Positions 8,518 through 16,990 of a stretch of DNA of 59,656 nt are shown here, in pieces. The position numbers and the translations under genes are program-made. The notes under the pieces were generated by a model. That model was not told the DNA's origin and ran no database searches. It worked only from the letters and a program-made list of their open reading frames with translations. Source of the DNA: Paracoccus sp. (in: a-proteobacteria) (GTDB taxonomy: Bacteria; Pseudomonadota; Alphaproteobacteria; Rhodobacterales; Rhodobacteraceae); assembly GCF_030538655.1 (NCBI RefSeq), contig NZ_JAUNTO010000018.1, positions 1 to 59,656 of the forward strand, written 5' to 3'. Within the stretch, counting starts at the first letter, position 1. Every line of letters begins with the position of its first letter.

Positions 8518-10116
8518 TCAGCCCGCAATGGCCGCAGGTGGTGCCGGTGCCCCTGACGCATCCGTGATTGCCGCCCCATCCCCGCGACCGGCAGCAGAGA
8601 CAGCGGACGGACGAAAACGGATCATCAGCCGCCCGCCCGGCAGGCGCGTGGCCGACCAGCCCAGCAATTCCCCGCGCGGCCCGATGATCGCCCCCTCGTC
8701 GCGGGCATCCGCCGCGCCGCGAACCCGGTTGCGCAGGGCGCTCAGCCCCGGTCCGGCCTCATCCGTCTCGCCCTGCCACAGCGCCAGGGCCTGATCGGCA
8801 CGGTTGCTGCGCTGGCCCCAAAGCTCGGCATATGCCTTGTTGCTGGTCTTGACCGAACCATTCGGGCCGAATACGATCAGCCCGTCTTCGATCCCGTCCA
8901 GCACCATCTCGCTCAGCGACAATTCGGCGCGGTATTTGCGGTTCAGGGTGATTTCCGAGGTAATATCTTCGAACAGGAACGCCACCGCGCCATCAGGGTG
9001 CGGACGCCCGGTCACGCGATAGGTCTGCCCGCCGGGCAAGGACCATGTTTCGACATGCCGCCCGGTCGCGGCGGCATTTTCCAGATTGCTCATCTGCTGA
9101 CGCCAACTGCGATAATCCTTGGGTTCGGGCACCATCCGCGCCTCGCGCAACTGATCCAGAAAATCGAACAGCGTCGGGCGCGCGGTCAGAAATCCGGTCG
9201 GCAGGCGCGTCAGATCGATCAGCGCCGGATTGAACAGTTGCAGCTTGCGTTCACGATCAAAGATCGCCAGCCCGGTCGGCAGATCGGCAAAGGTCTTGGT
9301 CAGCGTCTGCACGAATTCGCGCAAGGACCGTTCAGCCCGCACCGCCGCATCGGCGGGCAACGCGAACATCATGGTCTGATCGCCCGCGCGGTGGCTGTGA
9401 CAGTCATACCAAAGCACCGATCCGCCACTGTCCAGCCGTGCCCGGCGCGGTGCCGTGCCGCCCGCAGCCTGCATCCGCGGCACATCCAGCAGCCGGGGTA
9501 AAGGCCATGCGATCTGCCCATCCGCCCCCGCCTCGACACGTTGCAGATAGGCGGCGTTGGCCCATGTGATCCGGTCGTCGGCATCCTGCCGCCAGACCAG
9601 CATCGGGGTCTGATCCATGGACAGGCGCAGAAGGTCCAGTTCTTCCTCCATCGCCTGAAGCACCAGCGAATCGACGGTGATGCCCGCATGTTCGGCGGAA
9701 GGATCGGTCAGGGTCAGGCGCATCAACCCGCTGCCCAGATCCTCGGCCGCCAGCCGCAGGGTGGCATTGCCATGCCCGTCAGGGCCGCGCAGATCCTGAC
9801 GCGGGTTGTCGGCCAGCCGGTCCAGCGCACCGGCGGCATCGGGAAAACGCCCGGCGATCCAGCCGTCCAGCCGCGCCCATTCGCCGCCGGTGCCGGTCAC
9901 GCTGTCCAGCAGCGCACGGGCGGGCGGCGTGGCGTCGATCAGCATCCGGTCGCGGAACAGAAAGACCATGGGCTGCACCGCCGGTTCCAGCAGATCCAGC
10001 CGCCGCGCCACGGCAACAGAGCCGCCGCGCCGCCGGTCCCACAACCGGATGGCTGCCACCGCCAGAATCACCGATAATATGCCGGCCCCAAGCGCGATCA
10101 AAAACGTCTGCAACAC
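8518..10116 (-). CDS. Membrane-anchored multi-PAS protein without a kinase domain
   Basis: A 532-residue protein with one N-terminal membrane segment (about residues 3-24) and then at least three PAS-like modules: about 40-150, 160-260 (MDQTPMLVWRQDADDRITWANAAYL) and 275-390 (FADLPTGLAIFDRERKLQLFNPAL), with a last one at about 395-500 (LDGIEDGLIVFGPNGSVKTSNKAY). No HisKA H-box, no N/G1/G2 ATP-binding boxes, no GGDEF/EAL and no DNA-binding motif are visible, so it senses something but has no visible output. It is followed by a long gene-free interval and lies 78 bases after the end of regB on the same strand, so it may be co-transcribed with regB. Homologues are usually named PAS-domain containing protein. 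Confidence 0.8.
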   Translation of the reverse strand: MLQTFLIALGAGILSVILAVAAIRLWDRRRGGSVAVARRLDLLEPAVQPMVFLFRDRMLIDATPPARALLDSVTGTGGEWARLDGWIAGRFPDAAGALDRLADNPRQDLRGPDGHGNATLRLAAEDLGSGLMRLTLTDPSAEHAGITVDSLVLQAMEEELDLLRLSMDQTPMLVWRQDADDRITWANAAYLQRVEAGADGQIAWPLPRLLDVPRMQAAGGTAPRRARLDSGGSVLWYDCHSHRAGDQTMMFALPADAAVRAERSLREFVQTLTKTFADLPTGLAIFDRERKLQLFNPALIDLTRLPTGFLTARPTLFDFLDQLREARMVPEPKDYRSWRQQMSNLENAAATGRHVETWSLPGGQTYRVTGRPHPDGAVAFLFEDITSEITLNRKYRAELSLSEMVLDGIEDGLIVFGPNGSVKTSNKAYAELWGQRSNRADQALALWQGETDEAGPGLSALRNRVRGAADARDEGAIIGPRGELLGWSATRLPGGRLMIRFRPSAVSAAGRGDGAAITDASGAPAPPAAIAG

Positions 10117-10194
10117 GGACAGTCTGCCCCCGGATTCCCACTATTGCACAGACATTATGTCACAAGACGTTAAGGGAAGGTTAACAAAACCGCT

Positions 10195-11517
10195 TCAGCC
10201 GGTAATCTCGGGGTTTTCGCCCAAAGCCTGCCGCGTATCCGCCGCGATCAGCGCCAGCGGCCAGCGCAGTGTGACCTGCGCACCGGGCCGCAGATTGGCA
10301 AAATCAACGGCGGCGCCCGACCGTTCCAGCAGAGTGCGGGCGATGAACAGGCCAAGGCCCATCCCCTCGCCATCCTTGCGCGTGGAAACGGATCGCGGTC
10401 CCAGCGGATAGCTTTCGCCCAGACGCGGCAGCAGCCCGGCGGGAAAGCCCGGCCCGTCGTCGCGGATCGTTACCGTCAGGTTGTCAGCATCCTGAAAGGC
10501 TGTGATCTCGATCCTGGTTGCCGCGTAATCGACCGCGTTCTGGATCAAATTGCGCAGCGCGTGGATCACGCCGGGATCACGGCGGATGTCAGGGCCGTCC
10601 GCGTCGATCTGAATGGCGACACCACGGTTCTGATGCGGCTCGGCCGCTTCTTCCAGGATCACGCGCAGCGGCCCCGCGCGCAGCAGCAGATCATCCTTGC
10701 CCGCCCGGCCCATGGATCGCAGTGTCGCGGCGCAGCGGGCGGCCGATTGCCGCAGCACGGCCAGATCGGCAGCCAGATCGGGGCGATCGGCCAACTCGTC
10801 CTCAAGCTCGGCGGCGATCAGCTTGATGGTGCCCAAGGGCGTGCCCAGCTCATGCGCGGCGGCGGCCACCACGCCGCCCAGATGTTGCAACCGGTGTTCG
10901 CGCGCCAGCGCAAGCTGCGTGGCAAACAGGGCGCTGGTGGTGTCCGAAATCTCGCCGGTCACGCGGCGGGCATAGATCGCAAAAAAGCCGATGCCCACCA
11001 CAATCGCCAGCCAATGCCCCAACGCCAGCAATGGCGGCAGTTCCAGTTGAATCCCGGTCGCATCATAGATCGGCCAGCCCCACAGCCCCGCCGCAGAAAT
11101 CAGCGCCGCCGCCAGCAGGCCAAGCGCCACCGTCAGCCGCCGGTCCAGCACTGTGGCCGATACGGTGACAGGCGCCAGCACCAGCAGCGCAAAGGGGTTG
11201 GCAATGCCGCCGGTCAGCGCCAGCAGCGCCGACAGTTGCACCAGATCAAAGCCAAGCTGCCCCAGCACCGCGCGCGGCGACATACGCTGCGGACCGCGCA
11301 TCACCAGCCACAGATTCAGCACCGCCGCCGCCGCGATCAGCAGCGCCACCGGCACGACCGGAAACAGCACCCCCAGAGCCAAGGCCCCCGCCACCGCCGC
11401 CGCCTGCCCCGCCACCGCCATCCAGCGCAGCAGGATCAGGGTGCGCGCGCGGATCGGCTCGGCCTGAATGGCGGGCAAGGGCGGTGTCGCGGGGGCAGAG
11501 GGTTGCGGTCGGATCAT
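10195..11517 (-). CDS. regB: Redox sensor histidine kinase RegB/PrrB
   Basis: A membrane sensor kinase that monitors quinone-pool/oxidase redox state and phosphorylates RegA. From the ATG at 11517 it is 440 residues with six transmembrane segments (about 30-185). The ubiquinone-site motif of this family (GGxxNPF) appears as GGIANPF at 103-109, the phosphoacceptor is H222 in AAHELGTPLGTIKL, and a redox-active-type cysteine is at C262 (SAARCAATL). ATP-binding boxes follow (NLIQNAVDYA, DDGPGFP, GEGMGLGLFIA). A GTG 9 bases upstream is an alternative start. It is divergent from senC-regA across about 90 bases, as in Rhodobacter, where the regulon covers photosynthesis, respiration, nitrogen fixation and hydrogenase genes. 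Confidence 0.94.
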   Translation of the reverse strand: MIRPQPSAPATPPLPAIQAEPIRARTLILLRWMAVAGQAAAVAGALALGVLFPVVPVALLIAAAAVLNLWLVMRGPQRMSPRAVLGQLGFDLVQLSALLALTGGIANPFALLVLAPVTVSATVLDRRLTVALGLLAAALISAAGLWGWPIYDATGIQLELPPLLALGHWLAIVVGIGFFAIYARRVTGEISDTTSALFATQLALAREHRLQHLGGVVAAAAHELGTPLGTIKLIAAELEDELADRPDLAADLAVLRQSAARCAATLRSMGRAGKDDLLLRAGPLRVILEEAAEPHQNRGVAIQIDADGPDIRRDPGVIHALRNLIQNAVDYAATRIEITAFQDADNLTVTIRDDGPGFPAGLLPRLGESYPLGPRSVSTRKDGEGMGLGLFIARTLLERSGAAVDFANLRPGAQVTLRWPLALIAADTRQALGENPEITG

Positions 11518-11532
11518 GACGGGCACCGGGTT

Positions 11533-11547
11533 GTGACGATGCGTCGC
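11533..11547. promoter_or_regulatory. Candidate RegA/PrrA operator in the regB-senC divergent region
   Basis: An imperfect dyad GTGAC-N5-GTCGC lies in the short divergent promoter region. It resembles the GYG-R-C...GNC-R-C half-sites described for RegA/PrrA, which in Rhodobacter autoregulates its own cluster. Assignment is by motif resemblance only. Confidence 0.3.
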
Positions 11548-11607
11548 TTGATAACCCCGGCTTTCTGGGCGATCAATGCGCGCCCATCTGTCAAACCGAG
11601 GATCGCC

Positions 11608-12237
11608 ATGACTACCGAACGCCGGATCATCATGCTGGGAACCGCCGCGACCGCATTGTTGCTGGTCAGTGGCTGGCTGTGGCTGTCACGCGGACCTGCG
11701 GGCGATCCTTATGCGGGGTGCCGTCAGTCGGTGGTCAGCGGCGGAATGGACAGTTTCGGCACCGATTTCACCCTGACCAATCAGGATAGTCAGCGGGTCA
11801 GCTATGCCGATGTGTTCACCAAGCCGTCGCTTTTGTATTTCGGCTATACCTTCTGCCCCGATGTCTGCCCGATGGACAGCGCCCGCAATGCCGAGGCCGC
11901 CGATCTGCTGGCCGGACAGGGCAAGGATGTGCAGACGGTCTTTATCACCGTCGATCCCAAACGCGACACGCCCGAAGCATTACGTGATTTCACCGCCCTG
12001 TTTTCCGATGACATGATCGGCCTGACCGGAACCGATCAGGAAATCGCCGATGTGAACCGGGGCTGGCGCAATTACTATCGCGCGCAGGATGCGGATGGCG
12101 ACGATTATTATCTGGTCGATCACATGACCAATACTTATCTGGTTCTGCCCGGCACCGGCACAGTCGAGTTTTTTGGCCGTGACGTGACCCCCGCCGATAT
12201 GGCCCAGCGCACCGCCTGTTTTCTGGATGCCGCATAA
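11608..12237 (+). CDS. senC: SCO1/SenC/PrrC-family copper-binding protein
   Basis: A membrane-tethered thioredoxin-fold protein that delivers copper to the CuA site of cytochrome c oxidase and affects redox signalling in Rhodobacter. The 209-residue product has one N-terminal membrane anchor (about 8-27) and the copper ligands C83 and C87 in TFCPDVCPMD, with the third ligand H172 in LVDHMTNTYLV. The frame is open far upstream as an antisense of regB, but the ATG at 11608 after ACCGAGGATCGCC gives a normal anchor and family length. Followed after 66 bases by regA. Confidence 0.93.
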   Translation: MTTERRIIMLGTAATALLLVSGWLWLSRGPAGDPYAGCRQSVVSGGMDSFGTDFTLTNQDSQRVSYADVFTKPSLLYFGYTFCPDVCPMDSARNAEAADLLAGQGKDVQTVFITVDPKRDTPEALRDFTALFSDDMIGLTGTDQEIADVNRGWRNYYRAQDADGDDYYLVDHMTNTYLVLPGTGTVEFFGRDVTPADMAQRTACFLDAA

Positions 12238-12303
12238 AGTTATCGTCTAAGCGTTTGACCAGACAGACCCGGACAGCTTAGATCGCACAAACGAGGAGGC
12301 GAT

Positions 12304-12858
12304 ATGGCTGACACACCCGGCACCCGGATCGGCAGTGACCCCAGCTTGCTGCTGGTCGATGATGATGAGATTTTCGTAACGCGGCTGGCCCGTGCCATGG
12401 AAAAGCGCGGCTTTCGCACCACCGCCGTGCTGAGCGTGGCCGAAGCCATGAAAGCCATCGCGCAATCACCCCCCGCTTATGCCGTGGTCGATCTGCGGCT
12501 TGAGGATGGATCAGGTCTGGATGTGGTCGAGGCTTTGAACGAAGCCCGCCCCGATTGCCGCGCCATCGTGCTGACGGGATATGGCGCCATCGCCAGCGCC
12601 GTCGCCGCGGTCAAAATGGGTGCGACCGATTATCTTTCCAAACCGGCAGATGCAAATGACGTAACGTCGGCGCTTTTGGCCAGTGGTGACATCTTACCGC
12701 CGCCACCACAAGAACCCATGTCGGCCGATCGCGTTCGCTGGGAACATATCCAGCGCGTTTTCGAACAATGCGACCGTAATGTCAGCGAAACCGCGCGCCG
12801 CTTGCATATGCATCGGCGCACCTTACAGCGGATACTGGCCAAACGCAGTCCGCGCTGA
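12304..12858 (+). CDS. regA: Response regulator RegA/PrrA
   Basis: The 184-residue redox response regulator partner of RegB. The receiver domain (residues 15-130) has the acidic pocket VDDDE, the phosphoacceptor D63 in VVDLRLEDGSGLD, the LTGYG switch threonine and K112 in LSKPA. A proline-rich linker (PPPPQ) leads to a Fis-type helix-turn-helix (about 155-181, NVSETARRLHMHRRTLQRIL), the hallmark of the RegA/ActR subfamily. GAGGAGGCGAT before the ATG is a strong ribosome-binding site. It lies 66 bases downstream of senC and upstream of hvrA. Confidence 0.96.
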   Translation: MADTPGTRIGSDPSLLLVDDDEIFVTRLARAMEKRGFRTTAVLSVAEAMKAIAQSPPAYAVVDLRLEDGSGLDVVEALNEARPDCRAIVLTGYGAIASAVAAVKMGATDYLSKPADANDVTSALLASGDILPPPPQEPMSADRVRWEHIQRVFEQCDRNVSETARRLHMHRRTLQRILAKRSPR

Positions 12859-12935
12859 ATATATCTTTTGACCCCTTGCACATTCTGCTAATATAAATAA
12901 ATGGGCAGAATACATTTGTTGGGGATACGACGACA

Positions 12936-13247
12936 ATGACCATAGAAATCGAGAAAATGGACCTGAAGGAACTTCGCGAACTTCGGGCCAAGCTGGAGCG
13001 GGCCATCAATTCGTATGAGGACCGCAAACGCCGCGAAGCACTGGCCGCCGTCGAAGAAGCCGCGCGCACATATGGTTTTAATCTGGCCGATCTGACCGGC
13101 GGCAAACCGCGTCGGGCGGGCACCGTGGCGCCGAAATACGCCAATCCCAATGATCCGACCATGACCTGGACCGGCCGTGGCCGCAAACCGCGCTGGGTTC
13201 AGGAAAGCCTGGATTCGGGCCGCTCTCTGGAAGATCTGCTGATCTGA
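12936..13247 (+). CDS. hvrA: H-NS-family DNA-binding protein, HvrA/Spb-like
   Basis: A 103-residue protein with an N-terminal helical oligomerisation segment (MDLKELRELRAKLERAINSY) and the C-terminal H-NS DNA-binding motif KYANPNDPTMTWTGRGRKPR. In Rhodobacter capsulatus hvrA lies beside regA and acts as a nucleoid protein that tunes photosynthesis and nitrogen-fixation promoters. The same position here supports the name. It ends just before a strong hairpin shared with the convergent HD gene. Confidence 0.88.
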   Translation: MTIEIEKMDLKELRELRAKLERAINSYEDRKRREALAAVEEAARTYGFNLADLTGGKPRRAGTVAPKYANPNDPTMTWTGRGRKPRWVQESLDSGRSLEDLLI

Positions 13248-13251
13248 CAAT

Positions 13252-13283
13252 TTAAGGGCTGCCGTTCTGGCGGCAGCCCTTAA
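13252..13283. terminator. Bidirectional hairpin between hvrA and HD-domain gene
   Basis: A perfect 12-bp stem (TTAAGGGCTGCC / GGCAGCCCTTAA) with an 8-base loop. It includes the TAA stop of the minus-strand HD gene. On the plus strand it is followed by TTCTCC, on the minus strand by TTGTC. Confidence 0.75.
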
Positions 13284-13894
13284 TTCTCCTGATCGGCCAG
13301 CGCCATCAGCTCATCAAATCGCGACAGATATGCCTGACGCACCTGTGCAGGCGGTCGCAGCATTATTGCAAAATAATCCAGAATATCCGCCTGCGGCACC
13401 GGGAACAGCTTTTTCGCCTCGGTTGGGGTAAAGCCCGCGATACGTTCCGCTTCGATCCGGGCGGAAATCCGGTCAGCTGCTTTTATCTGACGGTGTAAAC
13501 TGTGCGGTAATGCCGCAGGCAGGCCAAAGCGGCGGTGAATGGCGGCAGAAATCCGCCGATCTATTTCGCCGTATTCAAGCCCCAAGGCCGATTTGACCGG
13601 CGAAATCATATCACCGATGACATATTCTGGCGCATCATGCAGCAGGGCCGCCAGACGCGACCGGGCGCTGGATTGCGGCACCATATGGGAAAAGATGACC
13701 TCGACCAGCAGCGAATGTTCGGCCACCGAATAAGGCCAGTCGCCCTGCGTCTGCCCGTTCCAGCGGGCAACAAAGGCCAGCCCGTGGGCAATATCGGCGA
13801 TCTCGATGTCGAAAGGCGTCGGGTCCAGCAGGTCAAGCCGGCGCCCCGACAGCATTCGCTGCCAGGCGCGCGACGATTTTACGCGGGGGGGCAT
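13280..13894 (-). CDS. HD-domain phosphohydrolase (YfbR-like)
   Basis: A 204-residue HD-superfamily protein. Metal ligands are visible as H60 in SVAEHSLLV and the H86-D87 pair in ALLHDAPEYVIGD, with a later conserved D in IKAADRISARIEAE. Such stand-alone proteins hydrolyse nucleotides or other phosphate monoesters; substrate specificity cannot be inferred. It starts 11 bases after the secB stop on the same strand, so is probably co-transcribed with secB. Confidence 0.82.
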   Translation of the reverse strand: MPPRVKSSRAWQRMLSGRRLDLLDPTPFDIEIADIAHGLAFVARWNGQTQGDWPYSVAEHSLLVEVIFSHMVPQSSARSRLAALLHDAPEYVIGDMISPVKSALGLEYGEIDRRISAAIHRRFGLPAALPHSLHRQIKAADRISARIEAERIAGFTPTEAKKLFPVPQADILDYFAIMLRPPAQVRQAYLSRFDELMALADQEN

Positions 13895-13905
13895 TGCGGC
13901 CCGGA

Positions 13906-14439
13906 TCAGGACAGCGGCACGCCTTCGGGGCGCTGGTTCTGCTGCTGTTGCTGACGACGGGCGATTTCCTGACGATACAGGGCCACGAAATCCACCGGGT
14001 CCATGTTAAAGGGCGGGAAGCCGCCGTCACGGGTCACATCCGAAATGATCCGCCGCACAAAGGGGAACAGGATGCGCGGGCATTCGATCATCAGGAAGGG
14101 GTGCAGTTGATCTTCGGGCACGCCCTCGACGTGGAACACACCGGCATAGTCAAGCTCGCACAGGAACAGGGTCTGGCTGTCCACGGTGTTGGTCGAGGTG
14201 ACCTTGAACTTGGTGACGACCTCATACTGATGATCGACCGGACGCTTGCGGGCGTCGAGGCTGACCTGCACGTTGATCTCGGGCTTGACCTCGCCGGTCG
14301 GGACGCCCTTTTGGACCACCGCGTTTTCGAACGAAAGATCGCGGATAAATTGGGCCAGAATGCGCATCTGGACCTGCGGCGGTTGCTGCTGTCCGTCAGC
14401 CGCGGCAGTGCCCGCTGCGCCGTTGTTTTCGTCGGCCAT
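13906..14439 (-). CDS. secB: Protein-export chaperone SecB
   Basis: A cytosolic tetrameric chaperone that keeps preproteins unfolded and hands them to SecA. The 177 residues include the SecB core (QVQMRILAQFIRDLSFENA, then PEINVQVSLDARK, YEVVTKFKVTS, LCELDYAGVFHVEGVPE, ECPRILFPFVRRIISDVTRDGGFPPFNMDPVDF). The N- and C-terminal tails are Ala/Gln-rich, as in other alphaproteobacteria. It lies between fxsA and the HD gene on the same strand. Confidence 0.96.
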   Translation of the reverse strand: MADENNGAAGTAAADGQQQPPQVQMRILAQFIRDLSFENAVVQKGVPTGEVKPEINVQVSLDARKRPVDHQYEVVTKFKVTSTNTVDSQTLFLCELDYAGVFHVEGVPEDQLHPFLMIECPRILFPFVRRIISDVTRDGGFPPFNMDPVDFVALYRQEIARRQQQQQNQRPEGVPLS

Positions 14440-14525
14440 GTCGATTCCTCGTGTAAAAAGACGTTGCGCGTGTCCTATCAGGGCTGCGCGCCGGTCTCAA
14501 TCGCCAAGCGGTCAGGCCCGAACAG

Positions 14526-15056
14526 TCAGGATCGCGTCCAGCCGGACCCGCCACCGGGTGGCAGCACGTCGGGCGGCAGTGTGTCGGGCGGGCCGGGCGG
14601 ACGGCGAGGGTCGTCGTCATCCTCGACCGTGTAATCGCCGTCAATGATACCGCCCTGAAACGGTGGGCGATGCGGTTCGGGGCGCATCCCGGCAAAGCCC
14701 GCCGTCTGCACCTGAACCCGGCGCCCGATGCGCCGCATCACCAGATCACGCACCGCCGGGATCAGCAGCAGCAGGCCGATGGCATCGGTGAAAAAGCCCG
14801 GCAGCACCAGCAGCGCACCGGCCAGCATGACCAACGCGCCATGCGCCAGCGGACGGGTGGGGTCGCGCAGCTCGGCCAAGGCGCGCTGCCCCTCATACGA
14901 GGTGCGGGCAGCATTGGCGCGCATCACAATCACGCCAAGAACCGCGCCAAGCAGCACAAGAGCCAGCGTCGGCCACACTCCGATGGCACCGCCGACCTGA
15001 ATGAACAGGCCGATCTCGATCAGTGGAATCGCGACGAACATCAACAAAAGCCACAT
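14526..15056 (-). CDS. fxsA: FxsA-family membrane protein
   Basis: A 176-residue inner-membrane protein with hydrophobic helices at about 1-20, 24-45 and 70-105. It carries the FxsA motifs PLIEIGLFIQVGG near the N-terminus and LLLIPAVRD. In E. coli, overproduction of FxsA relieves exclusion of phage T7 by the F plasmid; its normal role is not known. The C-terminal tail is acidic then Pro/Gly-rich. Divergent from the Tim44 gene and upstream of secB, an order common in this family of bacteria. Confidence 0.88.
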   Translation of the reverse strand: MWLLLMFVAIPLIEIGLFIQVGGAIGVWPTLALVLLGAVLGVIVMRANAARTSYEGQRALAELRDPTRPLAHGALVMLAGALLVLPGFFTDAIGLLLLIPAVRDLVMRRIGRRVQVQTAGFAGMRPEPHRPPFQGGIIDGDYTVEDDDDPRRPPGPPDTLPPDVLPPGGGSGWTRS

Positions 15057-15167
15057 GGCGCCCCCCTATTGGCTGACCCTCTGAACTGGACTTGGCCCGG
15101 TCCAGCCCCTACATAGGATGCATCCGCGCCGATACCAACTGGCGCTTTTATGTCAGGGGTTTCGCCG

Positions 15168-15830
15168 ATGAACAGTCCGCTTATCCAGTTGCTTGTGCTT
15201 GCCGGGATCGCTGTATTCCTGATCCTGCGGCTGCGCAATGTGCTGGGCACCCGCGACGGGTTCGAGCCGCCCAAGGTCGATCAGCAGCCCCAGCCGCAGG
15301 CCCGCCAGCGGTTCGAGGTGATCGAGGGAACCGCCGAACAGGGCGATCACGACATTTCCGACCACACCGATCCGCAGGGGGCCGCGGGCCGTGCCGTGGC
15401 GCAGATGAAACGGGCCGAGCCGTCGTTTAATCTGGGCCAGTTCCTGTCGGGGGCGAAATCCGCCTATGAAATGATTCTGATGGCCTTTGAAAACGGCGAT
15501 CTTGAACCCGTGCGCCCGTTCCTGTCACCCGATGTGGCGCAGGCGTTCCAGTCGGTCATCGACGACCGCAAAGCCCGCGGCCAGACGGTCGAGGCGCAGT
15601 TTCTGGGCACCCGCGAAACCGCGCTGGCCGGGGCCGAATTCAACGACACCACCGGCGAGGCCGAGGTTTCGGTGAAATTCGTCGGCGAACTGATCGTCGC
15701 CACCCGCGATGCCGAAGGCAATGTGGTCGAGGGAGATCCCAAATCCGCACGCAAGCAGCGCGACATCTGGACCTTTGCCCGCCGCATGGGTCAGGACGAC
15801 CCGAACTGGCAGCTTGTCGCGACGGGCTGA
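15168..15830 (+). CDS. Tim44/TimA-domain membrane-associated protein
   Basis: The 220-residue product has an N-terminal membrane helix (about 3-19), a Gln/Pro-rich linker, and a Tim44-like domain (about 85-220, AYEMILMAFENGDLEPVRPF, then RDIWTFARRM). Bacterial homologues (TimA) bind the inner membrane; their role is not well defined. I chose the ATG at 15168 because it begins directly before the hydrophobic helix; an ATG 18 bases upstream is possible. Divergent from fxsA and 6 bases upstream of the Smr gene. Confidence 0.87.
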   Translation: MNSPLIQLLVLAGIAVFLILRLRNVLGTRDGFEPPKVDQQPQPQARQRFEVIEGTAEQGDHDISDHTDPQGAAGRAVAQMKRAEPSFNLGQFLSGAKSAYEMILMAFENGDLEPVRPFLSPDVAQAFQSVIDDRKARGQTVEAQFLGTRETALAGAEFNDTTGEAEVSVKFVGELIVATRDAEGNVVEGDPKSARKQRDIWTFARRMGQDDPNWQLVATG

Positions 15831-15836
15831 GGATAT

Positions 15837-16439
15837 ATGTCGCGCCGCCGAGGGCTGAGTGGCGAGGATCACGATCTGTGGCAGCGGGTGGCCCGCAGCA
15901 TCGTCCCGCTGCATCAATCGCGCAAACACCCCCTGCCCGAACCGGCCCCCAAGACCAAGCCCGCACCCGGTCTGAAGGGGTCGCAGCACCCCCCGGCCCC
16001 CGTCTTTGTGCCGCAACCCTTTGTTATCGGGCAATCGCCCGCCAAAGGCGGCGCGTCCCACGCCATGCCGCTGTCGCCCGCGCAGCATCTGGCCGCGCAG
16101 GCGCTGCGCATGGATCAGAAAACCCACCGCCGCATGACCCAGGGCAAACTGCGCCCCCAAGCACGGCTGGACCTGCACGGCATGACGCTGGCACAGGCGC
16201 ATCCTGAACTGATTGATTTCATCCTGCGTGCCCGCGCCTCGGGCCTGCGGCTGGTGCTGGTCATCACCGGCAAGGGGCGCGGCGATCACGGCCCGCTGCC
16301 CACCCGCCCCGGCGCGCTGCGCCATCAGGTGCCGGTCTGGCTGCATCACACGCCCTTGGCAGGTGCCGTGCAGCAGGTCACGGCCGCGCATTTCCGCCAT
16401 GGCGGCGAAGGGGCCTATTACGTCTATCTGCGCCGTTAG
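15837..16439 (+). CDS. Smr-domain protein (MutS2-like nuclease domain)
   Basis: A 200-residue protein with a basic, Pro-rich N-terminal half (LSGEDHDLWQRVARSIVPL) and a C-terminal Smr domain (about 110-200): RLDLHGMTLAQAH with the LDLHG motif, and VITGKGRGDHGPL with the TGKG motif. Stand-alone Smr domains nick DNA or RNA. It starts 6 bases after Tim44, so they are co-transcribed. In many relatives an mltA gene sits between these two; none is present here. Confidence 0.88.
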   Translation: MSRRRGLSGEDHDLWQRVARSIVPLHQSRKHPLPEPAPKTKPAPGLKGSQHPPAPVFVPQPFVIGQSPAKGGASHAMPLSPAQHLAAQALRMDQKTHRRMTQGKLRPQARLDLHGMTLAQAHPELIDFILRARASGLRLVLVITGKGRGDHGPLPTRPGALRHQVPVWLHHTPLAGAVQQVTAAHFRHGGEGAYYVYLRR

Positions 16440-16990
16440 GGCAGATCGGCACATTCGGGGACCATGTAATCCCCGGTCAGATCAGACAAAGGCATCGCGC
16501 GGGCCGTGGTCGTCAGGGTTTCCGTGCGATCCTCGCCGTCAGAAGGCAGGAATTTTTTCTCGACCGCGCTGGTCAGCAGGTTCACGTCACACACCGTCAC
16601 CGAAGCCTCGATCCGGTCATTCGTCACCCGTGTGAACCCGGCCAGAACCCAGGCGCCATTCCTTCGCACGGCCTTGTATTCATAGACATTGCCCCAGCGG
16701 CCACAGGTCGCATCGCAACCAGAATAGGCGGTGAACCGATCCGGGCCGGTCGCTTGGACATCCGGCCAGCCGGTCATATTCGGCCAAAGCCAGAACAACG
16801 CCGCCACAGTGCCATCGGGGGCGCTGCTTTCTTCAATCTGATCGACGATAAAGACGCGATTGCCGCCCGTCGGGTTGTCCACGACCTGAATCACGACCTG
16901 CCCCATCGCATCGAGGGGCAGGTGAACAGGGTCAGCCGTTCCGGCCACGGGCGCAGCGAGCAGCACGGCCAGAACAAAGGCCACTCTCAT
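16436..16990 (-). CDS. Secreted protein of unknown function
   Basis: A 184-residue product with a clear signal peptide (1-20, AFVLAVLLAAPVAGTADP) and a soluble domain with four conserved-looking cysteines (SGCDATCGRWGNV, SVTVCDVN, VPECADLP). I do not recognise the family. The ATG at 16990 overlaps the stop of the upstream 59-codon gene (ATGA), which fixes the start; a longer open frame to 17233 overlaps that gene and is not credible. The stop overlaps the convergent Smr stop by 4 bases. Confidence 0.7.
   Translation of the reverse strand: MRVAFVLAVLLAAPVAGTADPVHLPLDAMGQVVIQVVDNPTGGNRVFIVDQIEESSAPDGTVAALFWLWPNMTGWPDVQATGPDRFTAYSGCDATCGRWGNVYEYKAVRRNGAWVLAGFTRVTNDRIEASVTVCDVNLLTSAVEKKFLPSDGEDRTETLTTTARAMPLSDLTGDYMVPECADLP

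Noticed and set aside
10561-11607. A plus-strand frame that extends senC upstream for about 350 codons through regB
   Set aside because: It is the antisense of regB, is Gln/Arg/His-rich, and has no ribosome-binding site; senC has a proper start at 11608.
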